DNA of 5,878 nucleotides, taken from assembly GCA_947450405.1 (NCBI GenBank), contig CANFVI010000106.1, positions 1-5,878 of the forward strand, read 5' to 3'. This stretch comes from Flavobacteriales bacterium. GTDB taxonomy: Bacteria; Bacteroidota; Bacteroidia; NS11-12g; UBA955. Numbering within the stretch: position 1 is the stretch's first letter; every line of letters begins with the position of its first letter. Position numbers and translations under genes: made by a program. Below are positions 1 to 5,585 of the stretch, in pieces. Under the pieces are notes generated by a model. It was not told where the DNA came from and made no database searches. It saw only the letters and a list, made by a program, of their open reading frames with translations.

Positions 1-173
1 TTGCTATTTCTAAAATATTCATCAAATTGAGAGATAGCAGCATTGTATCGCCCTTCCTCATACAATTCAACTCCCCTATCAAAATAAATTTGAGGATATT
101 GATTAACAGCATGTTGCTGTGCGTTCAAAAACGAACACATGAACAATAGAATGAAAAACAGAGATTTTCTCAT
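1..173 (-). CDS. Secreted tetratricopeptide-repeat protein, N-terminal fragment (runs off left edge)
   Basis: Only the first 57 codons are in the window; the gene continues beyond base 1. The ATG at 173-171 opens a clear type I signal peptide: basic MRKS, a hydrophobic core (residues 5-16, LFFILLFMCSFL) and a likely cleavage after NA at 17-18, before a QQ start to the mature protein. Cys13 lies inside the core without a lipobox, so a lipoprotein is unlikely. Residues 30-56 form a helix-turn-helix with TPR spacing (G34, L37, Y38, Y43, A45, A46, F50). From memory, the arrangement of signal peptide, short linker and then F-x-x-G-x-x-L-Y followed by Y-x-A-A is typical of the long (often about 1000-residue) periplasmic or envelope TPR proteins common in Bacteroidota. 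TPR domains serve as protein-binding scaffolds; the partner is unknown. An 84-bp spacer with its own candidate promoter separates it from the upstream glycosyltransferase gene, so it is probably a separate transcription unit. Confidence 0.75.
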   Translation of the reverse strand, partial: MRKSLFFILLFMCSFLNAQQHAVNQYPQIYFDRGVELYEEGRYNAAISQFDEYFRNS

Positions 174-201
174 GATTTCAAAAGTAAGCGCAAGGAAAGA
201 A

Positions 202-250
202 TATACTTTTTGCACTTCTTCACACAAATTTAAGTGCGTTAAAAAGTGTA
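202..250. repeat. Imperfect inverted repeat in the spacer between glycosyltransferase and TPR genes
   Basis: The left arm, about 202-217 (core ACTTTTTGCACTT, 205-217), pairs with AAGTGC at 232-237 plus AAAAAGT at 241-247. There is a 3-nt bulge (GTT, 238-240) and a 14-nt loop (218-231). Two or three further weak pairs extend the base to 202/250, including one G-U pair if read as plus-strand RNA. Neither strand has a T-run after the 3' arm, so it is not a standard intrinsic terminator. It overlaps the candidate promoter, so it could be a hairpin or an operator; chance pairing in A/T-rich DNA is also possible. Confidence 0.4.
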
Positions 251-253
251 CAG
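225..253 (-). promoter_or_regulatory. Candidate Bacteroidota-type promoter for the TPR protein gene
   Basis: Read on the minus strand, 232-225 is TAAATTTG, an exact match to the TAnnTTTG -7 element described for Bacteroidota. An imperfect -33 element (CTG, 253-251, instead of TTG) lies 18 nt upstream, slightly short of the usual 19-21. The implied leader before the ATG at 173 is roughly 45 nt. Matches of this size occur by chance in AT-rich DNA; the position, in the spacer before a gene start, is the main support. Confidence 0.4.
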
Positions 254-257
254 TAAA

Positions 258-1400
258 TTAGTTAATTTCTAATTGCAACATATTTGCCAACTTGATGGCA
301 TTTTCATTGTTATTGAAAAGCTGACCCAATAAATGAATGCGTTTAGTTTTTTCATTTTCAGTAAAATCTTGCATGAAACAATCTTCTACAAACGAAGCAA
401 ATTCTATTGCGTTATCTGAAATATAACACAAATCTTCAAGCTGTGTTTCGTCAACCATGGCAGTATTGGCAACCACAAATCTTCCACGGTATAGCGAGTT
501 CAATAATTTTAATTTAATTCCAGTAGATTGAAATGTAACCATTGCATTAACATGCGCACTTTCAATTAATTCCAAAATTTCCTTTGTAGAAATATTCGCC
601 CGAAGTGTAATATGATCAAACTTAGAAATGGCTTTGATTAATTTTTTTGAGGGATTTGATCCCGAAACAACACATGGACGATTTATCAATGGAAAAACTT
701 CTTCTACCAAATAAAGTGCCGCACGGTTATTTTCTGGAACCGACAAATTTCCATGATACAAAACAAATTCACCTTTACCTAGCCTCGAAAACACATCTGT
801 ATTTGAATGAAAAGCCGGGATATACGATGTGTTTCCATATTCGTTATTCAAATAATTGGTTTCCGCAGGAGAAATACCTGCAATTCCGTTCGCTTTATGC
901 AAAATCCTTTCATATTTCCTCAAACTTTCTGCCTCAACCCTGAAGAATATCTTTTTGAAAAAATTATCTTCTGCCTGCTCCAGCGCTGAATAGTAATTAT
1001 GTTCAACATTGTGCGCCCTTACTACCCTAATTCTATCTTTGATTAACGGATGATTTAAGTAATAGGTTGTATGAAGTCCCTCAAATAAAACAGGAGAATT
1101 ATCCAACAATAAATTTTGAAACAACTCCTCGTTTTTTCGGGTTTTCACAATATACGGAATCTTACCGAAAAAAGGATTTTTATACCTTTTTCGAGAGTAA
1201 TAAATGGTTTTGAAAGTGACTTTTTCTAAATCTGGCGCTTTTTCTTTTCCATCATATAGAAAAACATGGAGGGTAACCGAAATTCCTAACTTTTGTAAAT
1301 GTACCAATTTAAAATACATGTCGGTTGAACCGCCATAATTTGGCGGAAATGGCAAATCAAAAGCCACAACATGAACGTGTTTGAATTTCGTATTTTTCAT
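258..1400 (-). CDS. GT-B fold glycosyltransferase (GT4/GT1-like), 380 aa
   Basis: Predicted cytoplasmic or membrane-associated transferase moving a sugar from a nucleotide-sugar donor onto a growing surface glycan; donor and acceptor cannot be read. The N-terminal Rossmann half opens with a beta strand (HVHVVAFDLP, 8-17) and a proline/glycine acceptor loop, PFPPNYGGSTD (17-27). From memory this is a signature of a Bacteroidota glycosyltransferase family whose members often read HVVAFDxPYPxNYGG. The RAHNVEHNYY segment (128-137) also fits. The C-terminal half carries the donor-side loop YHGNLSVPENNRAA (215-228) and a TGIKLKLLNSLYRGRFVVAN segment (293-312), equivalent to the K/E-rich nucleotide-sugar region. 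There is no signal peptide or membrane span. I chose the ATG at 1400-1398 over an in-frame start at 1448: it begins just before the conserved first strand and gives a one-base TAATG overlap with the preceding gene's stop, suggesting coupled translation. It is the last gene of the packed set. Annotations such as mannosyltransferase would be over-specific. Confidence 0.85.
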   Translation of the reverse strand: MKNTKFKHVHVVAFDLPFPPNYGGSTDMYFKLVHLQKLGISVTLHVFLYDGKEKAPDLEKVTFKTIYYSRKRYKNPFFGKIPYIVKTRKNEELFQNLLLDNSPVLFEGLHTTYYLNHPLIKDRIRVVRAHNVEHNYYSALEQAEDNFFKKIFFRVEAESLRKYERILHKANGIAGISPAETNYLNNEYGNTSYIPAFHSNTDVFSRLGKGEFVLYHGNLSVPENNRAALYLVEEVFPLINRPCVVSGSNPSKKLIKAISKFDHITLRANISTKEILELIESAHVNAMVTFQSTGIKLKLLNSLYRGRFVVANTAMVDETQLEDLCYISDNAIEFASFVEDCFMQDFTENEKTKRIHLLGQLFNNNENAIKLANMLQLEIN

Positions 1401-2482
1401 TAAGAGTAGATGTCTATTAGCGTTTGTGATTCCCGATTCCAATTCCAATCTTGTTTTGCCAACCTACATTGTTCCTTTAATAAATCATAGGATAATTGAT
1501 TAGAATAAAGTTCATCCAAATTCTCCCTAATTGCAGTTACGCTGTATGCTGTCAACAGCCCTACTTTGAAATCTGCCAATAATTTTGTATATTCTGGAAA
1601 GTTATTTACCAACGAAGGCAATTCTGCGGCAACATAGTCAAAGAACTTATTATTCAATGAATAGTAATAACTTAACCCCAAATTTTCGCTAACATTATAC
1701 CCAATAAATGCCCTTTTTGTAATTGAAGGAAGTTTGGATGGCATAACAAATCCAACAAAATGGACCCGATTTTCTAACTTTAATTCCTTAGTTCTTGTCT
1801 TTAAAACGGAACTCAAATCGCCTTCTCCCACAATAACCAAATGATAGTTTGTTTCAACCAAAACCTCCAATAAAATTTCTAGCCCTCGGCCCTCGTTCAA
1901 TGCTCCTTGATATAAAATAAAAGGTTCGTTGGGTAAATCGATATCGCAAGTTTTTGTTGTTTCTGAAATAACTGGCATGTTTCTCACTACAGAAACTTGT
2001 TTGTTGTATTTATGATGAAACCAATCGGCAATTGCGCCACCCACCGTATAAACCGTGTTCGAATATTTGAAAGTTAACATTTCAACCCACATCCAAAATT
2101 TCTGAACATTAGGCCTATTAATTACCTCAGGAACATAAGGAAACATTTCATGGGCATCGTAAAAATGTTTTTTATTTTTCATTTTACAAACCGCCAACCC
2201 GGGCAAAACTGTATCCAAATCTATCGAGCACAATTTATCAAAAGATTGAAAAATCAGATAAAAAAACAAGCGAATATTGAATTCTACATAAAACAATTTC
2301 CCCGACTGAAAAACACAGTTCAATCTTCTTTGTTGGTAAGACTTATCTGTTAACGGAATTGAATCTTTTTTCAAACGACCAATGAGCCAAACATCGGCTC
2401 CGGCTTCGGCCAATGTTGAACAAATTCTGTTCATTCGTTGGTCGTAATTTAAATCGTTTGTTACAGTAAAAAGAATTTTCAA
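1400..2482 (-). CDS. GT4-like GT-B glycosyltransferase, 360 aa, TTG start
   Basis: Retaining-type glycosyltransferase by family resemblance, probably building a surface polysaccharide or lipid-linked glycan; substrate unknown. The N-terminal half has strand MKILFTVTNDL, the YDQRM segment (13-17), a hydrophobic stretch at about 69-79 (NIRLFFYLIFQ) that could contact membrane, SIDLDTVLP (86-94), and YDAHEMFPYVPEV (108-120) with H111 at the usual acceptor-side histidine position. The C-terminal half has the donor loop YQGALNEGRGLE (191-202), VIVGEGD (216-222), VHFVGFVMP (240-248) and NKFFDYVAAELPSLV (278-292), which aligns with the EX7E-like nucleotide-sugar region; in that segment E287 is followed by E297 in FPEY. 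The start is TTG (2482-2480): no ATG lies before the conserved first strand, the first in-frame Met is residue 17, and a stop lies a few codons upstream in frame. TTG overlaps the recQ stop as TTGA. It ends TAATG into the next glycosyltransferase. The two transferases are different subfamilies, not a duplication, and probably work in one pathway. Confidence 0.85.
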   Translation of the reverse strand: MKILFTVTNDLNYDQRMNRICSTLAEAGADVWLIGRLKKDSIPLTDKSYQQRRLNCVFQSGKLFYVEFNIRLFFYLIFQSFDKLCSIDLDTVLPGLAVCKMKNKKHFYDAHEMFPYVPEVINRPNVQKFWMWVEMLTFKYSNTVYTVGGAIADWFHHKYNKQVSVVRNMPVISETTKTCDIDLPNEPFILYQGALNEGRGLEILLEVLVETNYHLVIVGEGDLSSVLKTRTKELKLENRVHFVGFVMPSKLPSITKRAFIGYNVSENLGLSYYYSLNNKFFDYVAAELPSLVNNFPEYTKLLADFKVGLLTAYSVTAIRENLDELYSNQLSYDLLKEQCRLAKQDWNWNRESQTLIDIYS

Positions 2483-4365
2483 GCGCTCAAAAATAATAGA
2501 TTATTTTCCGTTTTGCATACTTTCTTTCTATCAATTAGTTCATTCAATACCGCAAAATAATCTTCCTTAAATTGGTGTGGCACATTTAAAGAAAAATCTT
2601 CTAATGATATTTCACTTGCAAGCAATTGAAATATTTGGTTTTGAATAGTTAAAACTGAGGGCTTCAATTCGTATTTTTTACAATTATCGCATTGACCACA
2701 TGGTTCATTATGGATTTTCGTAAAGTGTTCAATCCAAAAAGCCGACCTGCAATCCTGTATCCCGCTATATTTTTCCATTTTTTGCACCGCATTCATTCTC
2801 CTGGCTTTAAGCTCTTGAATGACCGACATTTTAAATGAGGGATACATGGAACGGTCTTCCAAAAGGGTAATCAAAGGATCTTCCGTTCTGGGTAAATACT
2901 CTATCATTTTAGATTTGTGCAATTGGGTTAACCATTGAATAATTTGGGTTTCTGTAGCCCTCACTCTTTTTGCCAATTGTACCTCATAAATAATTGCATG
3001 CGAATCAAATATCCCTCCAAAAGACCTTAGTAAGACATCAATAATAGGTTCGTATAACGGATAACGCAGTTTAAAGTCGTAAACCGATTGGAAATCATAA
3101 ATAAACTTAACCCTCGAAGGTGTTTTCACACCTTCACTCAGTTGCCATTGTCCCATTGACTCAATTGCTTTGGCAGCATAATATAGCTCAAACATTGGGA
3201 TTTTATAATTGTCTGCAATTTTCTGAAAATCTACGGGATATGATACTTGATACCCATATCCTGGAGCTATTCCAACGGAATTCATGATTGCATGATAAGC
3301 CCTGTTGCATGCTTGTTCTGAGGGATGTTGATTCTCAACATGTCTAAATAATTGGCTCCAATCTTGGTGTTGGTAGAGCATAACGCAATAGCTCAATTTG
3401 CCATCTCTACCTGCCCTACCTGCTTCTTGGTAGTAATCTTCTGGCGTTGCCGACGGCATCATGTGATACACACAACGCACATCAGGCTTATCTACACCCA
3501 TGCCGAATGCATTGGTACAAACCATCACACGCACTTTGTTTTGAATCCACTCTTGTTGTCGCTTTGACCTTGTAACTGAATCCAATCCACCATGGTAAAA
3601 ATGCGCGGAAATATTGTTTTTCACCAGAAATCTTGCAATTTCTTGTACTTCCCTTCTGGTATTTGAAAAAACGATGCAACAACCTTGCGATTTTTGAAGG
3701 GAATTTAATAAAACACCACTTTTATTTTCAGTTTCAATTGCATAAAAAACAAGATTATTCCTGTCAAAAGCTCCTTGATGAATTTGAACATTGCGTAACG
3801 CCAATCCTTGAATTACATCATCTTGAATCCATTGGGGAGCACTTGCTGTAAATGCGCAAATAGGCACCTTGGGAATGAATTTTCTAACTTGTGAAATCTT
3901 GAGAAACGAAGGACGAAAATCCTTCCCCCACATAGAAACACAGTGTGCTTCATCAACAACCAATAGTTTTATGGGCAAATTTTCTAGATATCCCTCAAAA
4001 TTTTTAGAAGTTAATCTCTCCGGCGACACATAAAGCAATTGGTAATGCCCTTTTAAGGCATTTTCCATGATGAGTTTTATTTCCGACCAGGTTTGTCCGC
4101 TGTGAATGTATATGGCAGAGATGCCCTTGTCTTTTAGTCCATCTACCTGATCCTTCATCAGGGCGATTAATGGAGAAACCACAAGGGTTAATCCACCTAA
4201 TATCAATGCAGGAACTTGAAAACAAATACTTTTACCACCGCCAGTTGGCAACAATGCCAATACATCTTGTTGGTTCAAAATAGCGTGAATAATTTCTATT
4301 TGACCCGGCCGAAACTGATTGTATTTCCAATATTTGAGCAGTATTTGCTCTGGCGTTGCGGACAT
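2479..4365 (-). CDS. recQ: RecQ-family ATP-dependent 3'-5' DNA helicase, short Bacteroidota type, 628 aa
   Basis: SF2 helicase that unwinds DNA using ATP in recombination, fork repair and suppression of illegitimate exchange. Visible motifs: motif 0 (YNQFRPGQ, 15-22), Walker A (LPTGGGKS, 39-46), motif Ia (VVSPLIALMKDQV, 62-74), motif II DEAH (138-141), aromatic-rich loop (HCVSMWGKDFRP, 141-152), motif III (AFTASA, 171-176), motif IV (IVFSNTRREV, 231-240), motif V (TNAFGMGVDKPDVR, 284-297) and motif VI (QEAGRAGRDG, 313-322). A four-cysteine zinc site comes late: C539, C556, C559 and C562 (CGQCDNC). About 215 residues with winged-helix/RQC-like character separate motif VI from it, and a ~60-residue tail, possibly a small winged helix, follows; no HRDC domain is evident. 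From memory this ~630-residue late-zinc layout is a recurrent Bacteroidota RecQ type, distinct from the ~700-residue form with HRDC. The loop has K148 and M145 where E. coli RecQ has H156 and Q153. The ATG at 4365 begins 4 nt after the regulator stop. All ATPase residues are present, so it should be active. Confidence 0.95.
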   Translation of the reverse strand: MSATPEQILLKYWKYNQFRPGQIEIIHAILNQQDVLALLPTGGGKSICFQVPALILGGLTLVVSPLIALMKDQVDGLKDKGISAIYIHSGQTWSEIKLIMENALKGHYQLLYVSPERLTSKNFEGYLENLPIKLLVVDEAHCVSMWGKDFRPSFLKISQVRKFIPKVPICAFTASAPQWIQDDVIQGLALRNVQIHQGAFDRNNLVFYAIETENKSGVLLNSLQKSQGCCIVFSNTRREVQEIARFLVKNNISAHFYHGGLDSVTRSKRQQEWIQNKVRVMVCTNAFGMGVDKPDVRCVYHMMPSATPEDYYQEAGRAGRDGKLSYCVMLYQHQDWSQLFRHVENQHPSEQACNRAYHAIMNSVGIAPGYGYQVSYPVDFQKIADNYKIPMFELYYAAKAIESMGQWQLSEGVKTPSRVKFIYDFQSVYDFKLRYPLYEPIIDVLLRSFGGIFDSHAIIYEVQLAKRVRATETQIIQWLTQLHKSKMIEYLPRTEDPLITLLEDRSMYPSFKMSVIQELKARRMNAVQKMEKYSGIQDCRSAFWIEHFTKIHNEPCGQCDNCKKYELKPSVLTIQNQIFQLLASEISLEDFSLNVPHQFKEDYFAVLNELIDRKKVCKTENNLLFLSA

Positions 4366-4369
4366 GTTT

Positions 4370-5365
4370 TTAAAGAATTTGTACTTTTATCCGTTCTATG
4401 TATGATAATAAATTCATAAAAAACTGATTTCTGGTTTTTTCAGAAATTTGACTCACCTTATCACTTTTAGAAATTAGGTTATTTAACCATTCTTCGGTTT
4501 GGCGGTTAAAATAATCATTCTTAGTTTGAATAAAGTTAAAGGTATTATACCCCAAGTAACTTGCACTTTTATTTTCTGATTTCAAGAAAACGCAATTGTT
4601 CCCTATCATTAAATCACAGGCGTAAAGGGTATAATCCATTTCTGAATATTCCTTTGTTATTGGATTGTATTTTTTACCAACTTCAGCCTGTTTTTTCACC
4701 ATTTCAATCAGTTGAATTAATTCATTCAGAATATTTAAGTATGTTTCTTGGCTCTTAAAAAATCCTGCGGCCCAATAAAATTGTATTTGCTTTAGGGTAC
4801 TTTTTAACGTGTCTTCATGCCAAATTTCAGTTGATGGAATCCTCATAAATGCTTCTCTAATTTTGGCGGCTTCAGCAGCCCAATTATCAGGCACTGCAAC
4901 ATCCTCAACACTTAAACCCTGAAAAGCTGGAGAATTCAGTGTAGACTTATTCCAATAACACATTTTAAATCTAGCCAATTCTGGGAAAAAGAAATTATAA
5001 AAAACAGGCAAGTCTTCAGCTGCATAAGTAACTGAGGCATTTTGAGAACTGCGCAACCAATCTAAATCGGCATGCAATATTCTCAAATAACCCGCAAAAG
5101 AATCTGATTTATCATTCAAATTATTTGCCCTAAACGTCACCATATTGGTATGAGAAGCAATTAAATTGGCAATAGAAATATTGAATTGTTCCGCTATTTG
5201 CAAAGTTTCTTCTAGAGAAAAGTCTGTTTCACAACGCAATCTACGGTAAATACTATCAAGGCTCATTGACATTCGGCTGCTCAATTCTTCTGCCATATTA
5301 ATGTGAGGTGGTACTGAATTCTTCAATAATTCAACAAATGCCATTTGGAATTTTCTTTCTGTCAT
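4370..5365 (-). CDS. Helix-turn-helix transcriptional regulator with large uncharacterised C-terminal domain, 331 aa
   Basis: Probable DNA-binding regulator of a type frequent in Bacteroidota and sometimes labelled BetR-like or simply HTH protein. Residues about 22-70 look like an XRE/lambda-repressor-type HTH: MAEELSSRMSMS, then the recognition-helix region LDSIYRRLRCETDFSLEE, then IAEQFNISIANLI. The typical family reading in the turn is RRxRGE; here Cys45 replaces the glycine. Residues about 75-331 are mostly helical, with conserved-looking aromatic patches: DLPVFYNFFFPELARFKMCYW (118-138), IPSTEIWHEDTLKSTLKQIQFYW (176-198), a heptad-like helix NILNELIQLIEMVKKQAEVG (211-230), and a C-terminal MIGNNCVFL (253-261) to SYLGYNTFNFIQT segment followed by EKTRNQFFMNLL. 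I know of no assigned function; a sensor or dimerisation role is inference. There is no signal peptide or membrane span. It is the promoter-proximal gene of the packed set with recQ and two glycosyltransferases, and divergent from the CsgG-like gene. The start is the ATG at 5365; an alternative at Met8 would lose little. Confidence 0.8.
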   Translation of the reverse strand: MTERKFQMAFVELLKNSVPPHINMAEELSSRMSMSLDSIYRRLRCETDFSLEETLQIAEQFNISIANLIASHTNMVTFRANNLNDKSDSFAGYLRILHADLDWLRSSQNASVTYAAEDLPVFYNFFFPELARFKMCYWNKSTLNSPAFQGLSVEDVAVPDNWAAEAAKIREAFMRIPSTEIWHEDTLKSTLKQIQFYWAAGFFKSQETYLNILNELIQLIEMVKKQAEVGKKYNPITKEYSEMDYTLYACDLMIGNNCVFLKSENKSASYLGYNTFNFIQTKNDYFNRQTEEWLNNLISKSDKVSQISEKTRNQFFMNLLSYIERIKVQIL

Positions 5366-5461
5366 AATTATTTTTTTGCGCTAATCCGTAATTGTTTATT
5401 TGATTTTAAGGAATTTTAATAATGAAAACGTAATTTTTATACAATTTACAAAACTCCACAA

Positions 5462-5491
5462 CAAAAATGCTCTTTTTTCCCTTTTAAACAA
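5462..5491 (-). promoter_or_regulatory. Candidate promoter for the regulator-recQ-glycosyltransferase set
   Basis: On the minus strand, TTG at 5491-5489 is followed after 19 nt by CATTTTTG at 5469-5462. That matches the Bacteroidota -7 consensus TAnnTTTG at all but the first base. The leader to the regulator ATG at 5365 would be about 90 nt. A second copy of TTTACAAA, the centre of the palindrome at 5527-5548, lies just downstream at 5445-5452. This is a weak call in very AT-rich sequence, supported mainly by spacing and position. Confidence 0.3.
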
Positions 5492-5526
5492 GGTTTTTTA
5501 TATTTTTTTAGTGTTTTGGCATTTTC

Positions 5527-5548
5527 AAATATTTGTTTACAAATATTT
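5527..5548. promoter_or_regulatory. Perfect inverted repeat, probable operator between divergent genes
   Basis: AAATATTTGT (5527-5536) and ACAAATATTT (5539-5548) are exact reverse complements separated by 2 bp (TT). Ten-bp arms with a two-base centre cannot form a good hairpin loop but suit a homodimeric DNA-binding protein. The left arm also contains the self-complementary CAAATATTTG (5526-5535), with a one-mismatch copy, CAAATATTTT, at 5540-5549. The site covers the putative -33 element of the CsgG-like gene, which predicts repression if a protein binds there. The natural candidate binder is the divergent HTH protein, but this is inference from position. Confidence 0.55.
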
Positions 5549-5563
5549 TTAATATGATATTTG
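5532..5563 (+). promoter_or_regulatory. Candidate promoter for the CsgG-like exported protein gene
   Basis: TTTG at 5532-5535 and GATATTTG at 5556-5563, separated by 20 nt, fit the Bacteroidota -33 TTTG / -7 TAnnTTTG arrangement with one mismatch (G for the first T). The predicted transcript starts just before 5572, leaving a leader of about 15-20 nt of A-rich sequence before the ATG at 5586. No Shine-Dalgarno sequence is present, which is usual in this phylum. The -33 element lies inside the inverted repeat at 5527-5548. Confidence 0.45.
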
Positions 5564-5585
5564 CTATATAAACAAAACATAAAAT

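Noticed and set aside
202..250. Intrinsic terminator of the glycosyltransferase unit
   Set aside because: A stem can be drawn, but the stretch after the 3' arm on the minus strand is A-rich rather than a T-run, and the stem is bulged and A/T-rich.
647..989. Plus-strand open frames opposite the second glycosyltransferase
   Set aside because: They lie fully antisense to a well-supported gene, have no recognisable domains and no promoter or leader context, and look like frame shadows.
1401..1448. Sixteen extra N-terminal residues for the second glycosyltransferase, starting at 1448
   Set aside because: They overlap the end of the preceding glycosyltransferase gene in another frame and lie before the conserved first strand. 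The ATG at 1400 forms a TAATG junction and fits the family start.
258..2482. Tandem duplication of glycosyltransferase genes
   Set aside because: Both have the GT-B layout, but their N-terminal signatures and donor-loop segments differ clearly, so they belong to different subfamilies.
3352..3851. Short plus-strand and alternative minus-strand frames within recQ
   Set aside because: The composition is what one expects from shifted reading of the helicase motifs, and the recQ frame is continuous with all motifs intact.
4004..4758. Other small frames over the recQ start and the regulator gene
   Set aside because: They overlap strong genes, have no family resemblance and lack plausible starts.
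2479..5365. Anti-phage defence system built on the RecQ-like helicase and HTH protein
   Set aside because: The helicase is an ordinary housekeeping-type RecQ with no nuclease, methylase, protease or other effector beside it. Only the packing with a regulator is suggestive, which is not enough.
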